DNA from: Panorpa germanica
Taxonomy: Eukaryota > Arthropoda > Insecta > Mecoptera > Panorpidae
NCBI GenBank assembly: GCA_963678705.1
Contig: OY783221.1
Coordinates: 1,922,001 to 1,986,000, forward strand
Length of the DNA: 64,000 nt
Reading direction: 5' to 3'
Part shown: positions 12,601 to 27,600 of the stretch, one piece after another
How positions within the stretch are numbered: the first letter of the stretch is position 1
Layout: each line of letters starts with the position of its first letter
The notes under the pieces: model-generated
The model's database searches: none
Told to the model about the DNA's origin: nothing
The model's input: only the letters and a program-made list of their open reading frames with translations
Translations under genes and position numbers: made by a program

Positions 12601-15600
12601 TAGTATGTGGAACTTATCGTATGTTCAAACCTTAGAGCCTATGTTTCCTATAGATTAAAAGTGTGTCCAAAATGTATGCGAGAGAGAAAGGTATATGTTC
12701 CTATTTGTTCTCTTTGCGCATGCGTCAAAAGTGACAGCTGTCTAGATATAATAAATATTAAATATGTAAAGAAATTATATTTCTTTAGTTGGTACAAAGC
12801 TCGTCTGTCGGTAAAACAGTGAACCGTTCAGTGAAAACATATACTCATGAACGTGAATAGGGATAACGGCCAACACAGTTGATATTTGGAATGGACAGCA
12901 CTATTTTAGTTATATTTATATATAGTTTATTTATATTTATACATATCTACATTATTCTACATCAATATAATGTCATATTTAACAACTGTCACGTATTATA
13001 TCTAGACAGCTCTGACTTGACAACTGTCATTTTCGACTCATGCGCATAGAGAATAAATAGAAAGATATACCTTTCTCTCTCGCACACATTTTGGACACAC
13101 TATCCAGCATTCTCTGTTCATATATATATATATTCTCTAAGGTGCAAACATAAAAATCTGAACAGAGAACTAAAACGAAGCGTCCGATTGGTCCCGATCA
13201 GTTCTCGTGAAACTCCGTTATAGTGTCGTATGTATGAAGCGATGCATACGACTTTAGTTTTTTTAGAAATGTGACAGTTTTCGAGTTACAATATCATGAA
13301 GAACATACGTCCCAAGATGAAAGTAATGAATTTTCCATATGTAAATACCATAAGAATAATAAAAACACATACAAAGGCCTATTGAGTGTTCAAAGTACAT
13401 AATAAAAAAATCCAACATTTTTTAGGTTATTTCATCATGTAAACAATTTAGTCGGGGTAATTTCCCTAAATGTCGTCCGGCTTTACAAAATACAAGGCGC
13501 CAAGGGTCGGCTGCAGACCGATGTAATAAATAAACCCCCTCTCTATCCCACCCTTGCCCTACAGAATGACTTAAAAGACATTTTTATATATTTAATGGGA
13601 TTTTAATTGTAGATAAACTAATAAATTTTATAAAAACAACATTTTTAAATGTTTATTATAGTTGAAAGACTATTTATATTAGGAGTGTATAATGATTTTA
13701 TTTTCTATATAAATATTTATAATGAGAGTTTTAAGAAGTGCAGGCTGCAGTGGATTTAGGCACAGGCGCACTAGGCCGAATCCAGTCTGAGACGGCTGAT
13801 TGTATTAAAAGGTTCGGATAGGTTTAGCGTTGTAGCATGTATACGCTTCGTTAAAATTCGCTAAAATTCGGTTCCAATGTGAGATGTACGTAACGCCCAT
13901 ATTCGGACGGCTTAGTCGCTTGTAGTGTGCGAGGGTTCATTACATTTACAGGTTTCGGAAACCACTAAATGAACCGCCAAATTTTGGCGAAGTTGAATCA
14001 TAACCCGTACTTTTATAGATTATTGAAATCATCGTCTGTTGTGACGTCACAAATATTTTTTTTGATGTTCGATTCTTTGATATAAAAAGGTAAATTTCCT
14101 GGCTATAATTACTTTATCCTTTTGATGGTATAGGTTAAATAAATTTGTAGGTTAGTTATAGATCTACGCCATATTGTAAGCTTGTTGTTTACTATGAAAA
14201 CGTAAAGCGTCCCCCTTTCAAATATCGTTACGTAACGTCAACACCGACAACGAGACTCTAATTGGAAGTGATTTAAGAGAAATTAACGGAACGATTGTCA
14301 ATGTCAGGGTCCCATAGTTACCAATGACGCTGTGAGAAAGTCGTTGCCAGAACGAAAACAATTTGCCAGAGTCAAAACAAGGATTATGTCCGCACAGTGG
14401 CGGATTTTCATAAAGACGTCTGAATATGATGTACACCTTTTTTAAAAGAAAAATTCAATAAAATTAATTTTTTAAATATTTAGATCGTGCAACATTGTAA
14501 AATTATTTAAACATTACTCTAATTTTATTTATGTAACTATGGCAACAACACATTGGTATTTTGTTTATATTTGAACGAACACCTGCACTGAGATCAATGA
14601 CCGATGTCATAACAAGCTCTACTAATTATTTTGCAATGTTTATTTTTAGAGAAATTTTTTAACAATGTGTTAGAGCAGTGCTTCAAAATTTTTATATGTA
14701 AAAGAAAGAGACAGCAATATTATTTTAAAAATATTTATAAAGTAAACAATTGAATTTAATGTTAAGGTTATGTCGGTGGATGTGTTACAGTTAAAGACGA
14801 GCTTGAGACATTTGCGTTCGAATGCGTAATAATTGGCTGTTGAAGAAAAGAGATGAATATAGTTTCTAAATCAATCAGGATCAAAAATATTAGATTCGTT
14901 TGCAAGTTGAAACTTGCAAAGTATGTAAGTGGTATTGAAAAATTTGATTTACTTAAAAAAATGTATGAATTGAGCAATGAAATTATAAAAAGAGCTCTCA
15001 TAAAAAACATTAAATTAACCTATAAAACTTATGAGTATTAGTATACTATGATATACTGTATTAATAATGATTGTAACTGTTACAAAGAGTTTGAATGGTC
15101 CAATTATTCAATTTATTGTTCAGTGTTTTAGTCTGGAACCACTATATAAACTTGGATATATTATTAGTGCTTTACTATTTGAGCAGTGGTGTCCAAAGTT
15201 TCTAAAATAGGTATCGTTGGTTATTACCGCGTCCATTTCAAATTAGTTTGCTAGAGATTAGTTTAGAAGAGATCTCCAATTATTTTACGACTATTTAAAG
15301 CAATCAAATTAAAGCCGATTGTCGTACGTTTCATTACCGAGCCCGCATACCTCCTGAAGACCACACTTTGGAAATCAATGACTGAATATGTATATTAGGG
15401 GCTATTACACACAGCAAGCTGTTTAATAAATAAATAATGAGATGCCCACATTAAGGCTTAATGAATAGGTACTATACATAACGAACGACGCTAGTACATG
15501 CTTTCCATGTTCGAAAATAATAAAAAGTTCACATTAAATACACATTACGTAAACAAAGCCAGTCAAATACTTAAAAGTAATATTCTATGTATGTACAGAG

Positions 15601-18600
15601 AAATTTATCATATTATAAATATAGTGCATTCCGAGAATGTCTTTTAACAAATTTTACAAAGATGTGTAACGGTTTTAGTTCAAAAATAATTAACGAAATT
15701 AATATTAGAGAATTGTATTTGAAATTTGTCAAATATTTAACGAAAAATTAAAAATATTAATTATGTTATTGTATGCACTAATATTTTTCTAACATTTTTA
15801 GAATTTTTAATATCGGGACTTTGAATTATGTCAAACATCATTAAACCTAAGCTATTTCTCAGATCTTGTTCTTAATTGTCTTGATTTTTCTTTTATTTAA
15901 TTTATTTAACGTCGGTCCAATGCTCAGGTTTGTCACTGACGACCTCCTACTACGTTGGCAGTAGTTGTGTATACCGTTGTCTAACAGCTGTTTAACTTGT
16001 TAACAACTAAATCCAGAAAATGTCTCTTTGATTCAGAGATCGAACCTGAAGACACAACATTGTATCGTCAGGCTTCAAAACTCCCGCCCCCTCTGTTGTA
16101 GAAAATTACAGTTTCTCTCTAAGGACGATAAAAGTTTGCTAATTAAGTGTTGTTCGGAAAATTACATCATAAACTGTGAAATGAATATTTTAGAGTTAGT
16201 TTTAATTTTACTATAGGAACTTTATGATGTTTTCTTTTCATAAAAATATTGCACTCGCTTTGCACTTCTTTCTGTCTGTTTATTTCTATTAATAAAACTG
16301 GATAACATTCACAAGGCAACAACTATTTCAAAGCAATTTAAAGTGAATAAAAGTGCAAAACGAGTGCAACATTTTTTGTAGAAAAGAAGCGTACCTTTAT
16401 CAATTTATTTATTGATGAAAATACAGGCCACATACCGGATTAGGCACACAGTGTTGTAAAACCATTTGGTAAAAACTAGATAATTAGATTTAATGAAGAA
16501 TACAATATATGTGAATGTATATACCAATACCAAATAGGAATTGTCTAAACAATTAAAAAAAACATTTATTTCGAAATAGATCTGTATGAAAATTAAAATT
16601 TAAAAAATTGGCTAACTTAAGGTCTAAACACAGTGAGATAGACCTTTTAACATATGTTACTAATTCCCTTCTTCGAGATCCAATATTATGATATTTTATA
16701 AGCAGAGGGGATACATTTACCGTACAAGGTGGTACGCCAAATAAAGTATCGCATGTACGTTTTCTGTATATGTGTTTATATATTCAAAGAAGCACTATCT
16801 TTGAACTTACAAAAGTTAGGTTTACCTCCAGTAGAAATATATAAATAACATAATGGGTTATAAGAGGTCTAAGTCGTATATAAATAGTTTCAAATATTTA
16901 AAGAAATGTCATTTATTATTAATTGTTTCTCATGCTCAATCACAATCAACTCAAGTTTATTTTTACATACTGTTGTTTTAAATATATCATTCTAATCTTG
17001 CTAATTAGAAAATAAAATCAAAAGATCAAAACAATTATGAACCGCAGTGCTAAACGAAGATTGTATAACAATTAAGCCCCCGTCCCCACCCCCCCTCTGG
17101 TCCCTACAGTCATCCTCCAGAGGACACTAAGGAAATGAAGTGGGATTAATAAGAAGAATGTCACCATTTGACAACTGATTTGTATGTTTATAAAAGTAAA
17201 TTTATTAGCTGTGAAAAATGCAAGAAAACAACAAATAACAAGAAGTTGCTGCTTGTTAGATAATAATAGAACTGTTAGAAATGTGATAGCACTACATACA
17301 CAAGGCATGTTGCACGTCGGCATCCCACGTGTCAGATGCATACTTAATTTATTTCGTGTTTTTAAAATAATAATGAACGTTTTAAAATAACATTTCCAAA
17401 CTAATAAAAAGATGCTTTCGAGTTATTTATACGGGATGGGATTTCTTGATGATGTATTTAATCTTTAATTCTGTAAGTTATGATTCGTAACATAGTGAAT
17501 GATATATAAGTGATTAGGTGGATTAAAAGGCGCTATTCAATAAGTCGATTAGCGTGGGTTTATGTTTCCGATATTCCAAAACTAACTGTATGCTGTTGCA
17601 TCTACCAGAACTATAGTCCGTTGAACATATCGAAAGTTGAGCGGGAAAGAAAATCATCTGGTAATGATGTTAATAAAGAGAACTATACGAGAGAAGGTGT
17701 AGATGATAGGGTTAAATAACATTAAATTTGTTATTAGTAAATCGTAATTATTCCCACTCACTGTTTTAATTTAAATTTGTGTTTTGTATTTAATTTAAAT
17801 TGTTTAGCATATGGCAATACGCGTAGTCATTCACAGTACCATTTTTAATTTCATTTACTTCCTAAGTTTTCTTAGTTTTTTTAGAACCTTACAAGGTCCA
17901 ATGTTTAAATTAAAAATATTAAATTAAGAAAAACTATATTATATTATAACCTCCAAAATGTGACAATCTGTCAAAATGCAGTAGGATTTACTTTTAAAAG
18001 CAGTTTATTATCAGTTTTTGAAAAATATAGAAGAGAAAACAATTTCTATTACTAATTGTTATTAAAAATAGCACTAGAACTGTCAAAATTTATATTACTA
18101 ACGATGCATACGCACCAACAAAATTTAACTAATCTTAAATTAAAACACAAATGGGAAAAGGAATGCTTAAACGAAAACCTAAAATCTAGATTACAATATT
18201 AAATAAAAACAGTAAATTAAATATCAAAACAGTGAGAGGGAATGAGGCTTAATTGTGAGCCACCTCCACTTTTAATTAAGTTGTTAAATATTACTTATTA
18301 AATACATGCGTAAATTTAATTATGTTTACGCTAATAAACACCTAAAAATAGATGTAATTCATAAATGTAACTCATATTTCTCCACCAATACAAGGAAGCA
18401 TAAACTATCCAAAACAAATCATAAATTCAATAATTGAAATAAGCAGCACGTGTTAATTAATTACTTTTCGTCTACTAAAATAAAGAAAGTGAAGTTGATT
18501 ATAAAATATTTATGAAAACTATTGTATAAAATAAGCTTAAGGGTTATCAACCTTTTCCAGGCGTTATGCGCAGGCGCAGTAAGAGTAAACCTGTGAAGTA

Positions 18601-21600
18601 ATTAACATGAAATATTTTATAAACAGAGAATAAAATAGTTGAGTTTATGACGCAAGATGCAGTATTTAATGCGTATGTTTATTGGATTATGTTTTCAAGT
18701 ACCTGGGGGCGCTGTTGCTGTTTTAGTACACAGGCTGTGATAATTTATGTTTAATAAAAGTATTAACACGATACTTAAATGTGCTTGACACGCAATTAAC
18801 TTAACATCTTGCTGTTTTGCTTCTCGTATTATTGATAGGGGTTTCTTCAAATAAGAAAAACAAACTTACTCGATTTTTTTAATTGCGATTCATTTTTTCA
18901 CAGGGTTTCTTGAACTACTGCTCATTGAGTGGTTTTATTCGATCCATTTATTCTTTACTAATGAAGGATACTAATAAAATGCACTTGCACTACCGAACAA
19001 TTTTCGATTTAAAGCCAGTCATGTCTTTTGTCTTTCAATAATAAATTATATTTAAATTTATGGATTGAACCGTCAATTCTAATGCATCTCTCTACATTCT
19101 GTTGTATAAAAAAGACAAATTTTGATTTCTTTAATGATTAAAACAAAAAAAAATTGTATAACGCAAAACATGTACATGTACAAAACATGTAATCCTCATG
19201 AAAAATTCTGCTAATGTTTGCGTTATTTCTAAAGTAAATGATAGAACATCAGGCTGAATATTGCAGTCAAGGTATTTATTATTTTGACAAAATAGTAATC
19301 TTACAAATGTATTAAATGTGCGCTGGGAGTTCAAACGTATGGGACCACTGATGTGTAAGAAGATTAAAACGAAAATAATCTTTGATAGTCAAATTAATGA
19401 ATAGATATAAAGATTACAAAATAAATCGTGATTGAAATGTTAGAAATATTAATAAAAATGTGTATAATGTACCGTAATGCTACAAATAAATAACAAGAAT
19501 ACTAATAAATGCAATCCTACACAAATACTGGGCCTCAAAAGTGCGGGAAGTCGGAGAAAGAGCGTATCGAAGTAACTCGCCTCCAAATCGAAAGGGACTA
19601 AAAGCATGTCGAGATATGAACACTGAAGGCACAGTCATTCAAAGAAATATTAAACATTTTTTATCCAAAACATGTCTTTATGGCTTGGTTACACAATGCA
19701 TATAAGGCCCGTTTATGGTGAAAGAGAAATACGTTAAAATGTAAAAAGACGCCCAGAAAGAAAGATGTTAATCAAGCAAACGTGGTCCAATTTTCGACAA
19801 AGAAAACTTATTTAAAAACTTATAGAACGACTTTGTAAGTAAATCAACTTAAGTAGCCACAATCAAGAATTAATTTCACCTAATTAATTAACCACTAAGC
19901 TTTTAATGAAGCTATTTTAATTCTCTTCTAAACGAAATGTGGAATTTTAAATATCATTAAGATTCCACAAAACAATTAAAAATAGAACAAATACAAACTG
20001 ATGTTTTTTAGGTAAGATAAAGTAAGATAAAGATGTTTTGGTGAAACTCGAAAGCTAATGATGCTTAATTTCAATCAGTCTGCTAATGCATATGCCCATT
20101 TGAAATAAACGATGAGCTTAACTTAATAGGCCCAGTGTTATACTGATAACCGAGTTGCTCATTTGGTGATTATAATTAATTAATTTATAGAAACAATCAT
20201 TCGCTTGTTCCTCGATTTTAATAAAGTTATTTATAATTATAATCAGCAGCTCTGTTTACTTGGTAAAGAACAATTACGAGTAATATAATCATCTTATTGT
20301 TATTAACTAAAAACATTTCAATTAAGGAGTATCATAGTAAAGAATATATAAGAATAGAGTGCACGAAGGATACGACCGCGTGTAAGAGGAAGCGATGAAG
20401 ACAAAGAGAAAGGTTGCTGCCGAGTGTCCTATCTGTATCTTTCTAGCCGAACCGCTGTTGCTGGCTTGGTTGATGGACGGTGAGGTAGAGGATAAGCAAG
20501 CAAGCAGTGCTCGGATTGAAAGAGACACAGAGAACACTCGGCAGCTATCTCTGCCTTTGCCTTTATCGCAGTATTCAGCCACTTTCGCACTCTATTCTTA
20601 TACCTCTATGGTTCCACCTGACTCACAAAGATAAATAAATATTATAAAAACTAAGTTGAAATTCTTCTCCGTGTGTCTTTCAATTCACAAAATAAATGTA
20701 AATATTTATCAGTAGTTAATTGTAAAAGGGCTGTAAAAATGACATAAAACAAGTTCCTAGTGTGTAGGCGTATGAATAGAATAATAGACAAATGAATAAA
20801 TAGATATTCTAGATTTCAAGTAATTGTGTATTCAAAAATTATAATACAGATGCATTTTAGGAAGATTCCCGTCCCAGTTCCTGTGGGTTTCTTAATTCGG
20901 GAAGTGTTTGTATAATTTAGTTTATAAATATTATATTTCTTTAGAGAATCAACGAACATTCTTAGTTAATGTCGTTAAATTAAATAAACTAATAAATAAT
21001 TAAGATGATGGAGTATAGATTACGTTACGTTAATAGAAAATGGACCACCATGAAGTTTGAGTTGGTCTAATATAAATTAGGGTTATGTTGATTTTGGAAA
21101 TTGAGTAAGGGCATCTTACATAAATTGTACTTTGATCCAAAAAAGTAATTATGATGAAATGTGTTATATATATAGATATATTACGATTGGAAGTAAAGCT
21201 AAATATGTATCAAGACGTTTTCGTGATTAAGTACCGACCACACCAGTGCGACATCTATATTAAAGGTTGCACAACACGTCCAAACCGGAAAAACATGCGG
21301 CAGTATTCTTTGTCATACATTTACATTTTCTCAGATATTCAGATGTTTCACAATCCATAATTTCATGTTAGTTAATAACAAAATTAAGCAGATCATCAAT
21401 TAGAGTCTGATTCGATTTTACATCTAATAGAATTTCTCAGATTTCTCGCAAAAGAATTTAGTCAGCAAAACAACAATTAATACACATTTATATAAATAAA
21501 TATGTTTTTTATTATTATTTAATGGTTCGTATCTGCTTCATTAGCATTCGCAAAGAAAACTAGTTTCGTCTTCAGAGAATCTCTGGGGTCTGCATTCTGC

Positions 21601-24600
21601 AAATTATAAATTATGGATGTATCATCAAAACCAAGGGCCAGGGTTGCAATGACCTGAAGTGGACGTTTCTCAAGGTGCAGTTTGTTGTTCATTGATCGCT
21701 TGGCCACAATGTGGGTCGTGTTTAAACTTGAGAAAAAGACTGCATTCAACAAAGCACCTTGCATAAAAAAAGGAAGCTGCCCACAAAACTAAATGCAGCC
21801 CGATCCAAAGATCAGATAAGCTGTGGGTCGAAGTCGCGGAATGGCGATGCATGAAAGGAGAAACTGAATTATGAGGAGGTTTAAAAAAATATATACAGCA
21901 GCACTTAAGATTGGTGATAATCTCGGACGCTGATGTGGATTCAATATATTTAATAATGTATATCAATATTTTACCTAATATTTATATTTAACTAACTTAG
22001 ATTTAAGAGACAAATGCATATTTAAGTTTTGATTTAAATCATAGACTACTTCTTGGATTAGAATGCTGTGCAAACATCTCCTTTGTGCAGATAATCTAGA
22101 CAATGAGTTTATATCTTCGATTTGCTTTTATATAGCTTATTTGAAAAGCGACCATGCACTAATTGGGAGACCTGGAATCGATTTTAACACTCATTTAACA
22201 TTGAACAAAATTGCGTGTATGTTTACTCAGCTTTCGACTAAAAATTTAGGTTAAAAAACAGATTAACAAAGTGATATATTCTAATATCAAAAAAATACTA
22301 AAACAATAAATAAACAACGTATTGATATGTATCTGATGTTATAATATTAACCACATGCAAGAAGATACAAACATTTGACAGAAGAAAGTAATTAAAATTT
22401 CATCGTCACTTGTAATTTAAAAGTGAAATTGCATTCTATTGTTTACTTTGAACTGCATGTGATTTGACAGATGTTTAGGTTAGGACTTTTTAAATGTTTA
22501 TCGAGTGTCAAACGAGTGTGAAATAGATTGAGTTAATATTAGTATTGGTACACCGGTAGACTGTTTTAAACACCTGAATTTTATTATTTGATAGGTAAAC
22601 TAGATATATTTTCCTCGTTTAATACATGACGTTTATGTTAACCTATAAACATACCAACATTACGGTAGCATATATTTAAATACATTAAATCTTACATTCA
22701 AATTATAGGAACATGAGTAATTTAGGGATCGTTGATTTCTGATTAGTTTATTTTAAAAAAAACTTTTAAATCATTATTTACATTTGAATAATACATGTTT
22801 TTATATTTGAGAGATAATTTGATAATTAGATTCAACTGCTTTAAGACTTTGAGAACTCACAAAGCAATTTCTAAGCCTTGAAATGTCACTTGTTTTCTTT
22901 TTATTTGAGGTTATGATATATCTTCCGTATATTGCGTTGTTTTAATTAAATTTTATGGTAAGTGGCGCCATCTGTAATGTGTCTATTCCACTTATCGTAT
23001 CCTAATTTTGAGGTTAATGATGTAAACGTCTTTATTTCTGATTATTTAACAGTCTAATCCCAGTAAACATTTTGGTGTCACTTTGCCATCATATTGAAGA
23101 TGCGTTTAATTTTTTTATCATGAAAGAATTCAGCTTCTCACAGTCGTTCATATGAAATGTCTATACTTGCCGGAATACAAATGAAAATAAAGTTGATGCG
23201 AACTATAATTGAATTGCAATAGTGATAGAAACGTCACAAAACAGGACACTTTACCAAATTGTTGAATGTCGCGCTGATGTGGATGACGCATTACAACCAG
23301 AACGTTTCTGTTTTTATAAGAACCTATGCCCTAATCAATATCTAAATCCATTACGAAAAATCTACCCTTATATATATACATATGTATATAAAAAAATCTC
23401 CACCTACCTTTTTGTAACAAAGAAAAAAGATATTAAAAAACTGCCCCTCAATAACGGAAACCCACAAACCCAAAATAGGACAAAAAATCTAATATCAAAA
23501 GTTCACCCTAACAATTTGTATTTTATTGAAAACAGAAATAGAAAAATAATATTTGGAGGAGATGATGGAACTATATATATATAGTATTAGTATATATATA
23601 TATATATATATCCAATACGTAGCCAGTGCTAACAGCTGATTATAAATAATGGCTTTCTGTAGGCTGTGGACCCAACCATAGCCTCAAGCGACAATTTAAT
23701 AAATGCACTTTTTATAAATTATATCTCAACTCTCAACTCGCAAGCCCAGACGATAAATCACAGAACAAATTGTCGCGTCCCACAGTACTACATCATTGCA
23801 GATTCATCTCATTCTTAGTACAGCATCGGTTGAACTCTATTAGCTTTGTTAAACGATTGAAACTTAAGCTCCATTCATATTGTCAAGTTATTTGAATTCA
23901 AGAGGAATGGGTCAAATCAATAAAGAGAAGCATATTTTCGATAATGTTTTTTAACGACACAATTGATGTATAATTATTTCTATAATTACTACATGATAAA
24001 ATAACATTTAAAGAATACTTTGTAAAATTTTCATAATTAAATATCAAGAAATGTAGCATTGACAGCGAATCTCCGCAGACGTTACAAAAAAAAGATACAT
24101 TGCGGTGTCACTCATAACTCATCACTGGATTATTTAAAATCAAAAAACCAAAATGATTTCATTCGTTGATAAGTTTCTGCAAGTAACCCTCTCGAGTTTT
24201 TTTTTTTTATTGATTTTTCAATTTTTTACAAGACTTAGAAGTCAAAACACCGATTTTTCATGAAAAAAATCAGAAACTTTGTTATTTTAAAATACGTTGA
24301 AATTAAAAAGATAAAAAACTCGACAGTGTTACCTCGACATTTATGTAAAGGAAGAGTGTGCAAAATTTCAAAAGGATCGGTCCAGTAGATTTTGAGCTGG
24401 AGAGGACACCGACTCTGAAAAAGCTACATTAATCGTAATCGATCCTCCTTTTCTAAACACAGCTTTAAACGCATTCCACTGCCGACATTATCTAATTTAT
24501 TATTGCAATTATATATTCTTAAGAACAGAAACCGAAACACAGATAAATACTAATTTATTACATTCAATTATTCAATGCTTCGAAAACTAAACCAGTCAAC

Positions 24601-27600
24601 GCAATAAAATAAATGCAACCAAGCAAGCACTTTCGCTGCGATTATTTTAATCTTACTGAAATGTGTTTTTAATTCTCTATTTTGGTCATAAAATGAAATT
24701 ATAAAAAATTATCAACGTTTTTGTTTAATAGTCTGTGTTTTTTTTTCTACAATGTTGAAACTTCAAAGTTGAATCAATGTTTGTCGGTGAGATAAACAAG
24801 ATTTACAATTTATTTAATGTCCATCGGGTGCTTGCATTTAGCATTATCTGAATTGCAGTTGATGGGAACTGGGAAATGAAGCTGTAAAATGGACAAACTG
24901 TACAAAGAAGTAACGATTAAAGGTCTAATGTATGGTACGGACTGGTGCGACATAATAAAACACTTACTTTTGCTATTTTAAAAAATTCTAAGTAATATTT
25001 CTATGAAACAAATATGTTTTAATTCTAAGTCCGAACATTACGGTTTTGAATTCGTTTGAAATATGAAAGCTTCCGACGTATTAAATTGCATGTCGCACTA
25101 GTGTGGACGTGTTGTACAACATCTTGCAACAAATGTTGGATGTCGCATGTTAAAGTCGCACGTCTGTGTACCATACTTAAGATGGAAGAAAAGGAAAACA
25201 GTGAAGGAGCCTGACGACGTTGTAATGCTGGCGATGTTGGCAGTAAGACATACATATGAGTAAACAAATAGATACATAAGCCTTCACGATAAATCCAATG
25301 TGTTTGATGACCTGTACTACCTTAATAGATCAAGATATTCATTAAATATCAATCACAATAAATTAAGTTATATCTTTTCATTGGACACTTAATTAACTCG
25401 TTTCAAAACTTCAATGTTTCAATAACCTTTTGTACATATCTTTGAAACGTGATATCGAGTTTAAAGTTTAGAACAGCCGCGCTCGGGTGACTTATCGTGC
25501 ACCTTATCTCATAAATATATCTCCAAATTGCTACAAACCCAAACAAGTACAAGGACCATAAAAGAACCCCACATATAATCAACTAGAAAGAATTAAAACA
25601 CAAAAAAACAGATCATCGTGGTTAATCGGTATACATTTGTACTCGGATAATAAATTGTTGTGCACTACGTGTCCATCCGTACGTCCGTGACGTGTACATG
25701 ACGTACTTTTGTTAATGCAGAGATTGTTGACTCACGAAGACTGTGTTACAAAGCTACACTTCATAGACTGCTATATCGCGAGCTCCTATAACGCGGTGTA
25801 TATATTTTAAAGTGACAGTTTCGTTTTCAGTGTGCAACTACCCCAAGCAAAGTTCACACACTTCGATAAAAAGTAAAAGAAAAAACTTTGAGATCATAAA
25901 CCAACTGTATTATTCAATTTATATTTAAGTAAATTAATAAGAAGAAACAGTTTTGGGTGTCAACATAAAAAAAAAAGAAGTAGATATCATTCTAATTTAT
26001 AATCAAACCTAAAATTAGTAATTAATTTTTAGGTTAGTTTTGAGAGTGAAAGACAATGTTAACAATCATCACATTTTACTTCAGTTTGTGTCATAATCGT
26101 AGTCATTTGACCTTTGCACTTTTGTTATAGTTTTTATTTACTATTTTTATGTGACATTATGTAATACTGATAGATAAATAACTATTATTGGGAATGGCGA
26201 TAACACCACTTTATCAAAATTCTGGTTATTCTTTTAGCTAAAATAATATTTGTGCTCCTTGATCTGAATTCAAGTGAATTTTTGTCATATCTATTGCGTA
26301 ACTAATTAAGTGGCTTTAGAAGGGTGAGACGACTATACTCAGTACTTATATCTAGGCGAATTGAACACTGATCCTAGTAGAGAAGTACGCCACTCGAGTT
26401 GAGATTATTTTTTTTTGTTTTAAATGATTTGAGCCTCTGATTTGATAAAATTTAATTAGAAAAAAGAATACAGCTACTAATTCTTAACCAGTAAGTGTTT
26501 CTATAAGGTCAACTTCATTTTAAATAAAAAAAATCACCTGAAATTAAAAAAGCATAACGTGTGCTTAACGCATTTACATATAAAAACTGTAAAATTGAAA
26601 TTTATTACTTATTTATTAATATTCAAATAAGAATATTTATTCATATCGTTTTACCAAATAAATAGTTTTGTCCATTATATCAAATAACAATATTAAAAAC
26701 AATTTATCCGAACGAGCCCATCCGATGCGAGAGTCCAACTGCATTTCAAGCAGGGCGCGCCTTTATTTAAATAAATTGGACGTAACGTAACCCGGCGAAC
26801 TCTCCTGAATTATTAGACAATAAAGTTCAAATGTCGTATATATTACTGTCACTGTCACCAGTCGTATGGTGTATGATGTTTTCATGGAGAAAGCTAATAG
26901 TTTATTCATGGACCACTGTGAACTCCTATAAATGCAATGCGCGAGATGCGATGTGCATCTCTTGCTTTACGAGCTCTTTTCTAATTCAAATTGCCTTAAA
27001 CATCTTCCAAAACATGTAAGAATGCTTGTATAATTATTGTTTTGATAACTGCGCGCTTTCTGCGCACACTGAAACCTAACCTATAAAGTCAACTTAAAGA
27101 ATATAATTTTGTCCTTATAATTAATGTGTATTCAAGATAGTACAATACAAGTAAATTTAAACGTAAATATTCTGTTTTAATAATTTAAAAACAAACTGTT
27201 TAACATTCAGAACACGGTAGTCTATTTGATTAACGATTATGTCACAAAAATGGTTAGGAAACACCTAAAAACATGTTGTGAGAATCGAACATGTCCTAAT
27301 GTCAAGTTAATGTTTTATAGGTTATTATTCTTTTAATAAATTGTTTAGAATTGTGTATAAAATAAGTAATAAGTATTTGTAAACACAGAAATGATTTTGT
27401 TGAAGCGTTTTCGAAATATTAGAATTTATGTTTTATTAACTATGTTCGCTGCGATATGATGTATTTTTTAGAAAGATCGTGTACATAAATATTGATTACA
27501 TATTTTGTAGTACCAATGTTGGTAATCTCCTTAAGCGATCGTTTGTATTACTTGAAAAATTAAAAAGAAAACAAAAACATGCAAGCCGTATAAATTAATT

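Noticed and set aside
14768..15041. Overlapping frames on both strands
   Set aside because: Short, low-complexity, AT-driven; no supporting signals.
17072..17341. 89-codon minus-strand frame
   Set aside because: No motif, and its C-terminus arises from a local CCCC-rich run; no splice or promoter context.
20322..20634. Frames on both strands as possible genes
   Set aside because: Explained by the palindromic structure of the foldback element.
23222..23584. 120-codon plus-strand frame
   Set aside because: It begins inside a family P element and runs into an AT microsatellite; the peptide is Lys/Asn/Tyr-rich with no recognisable motif.
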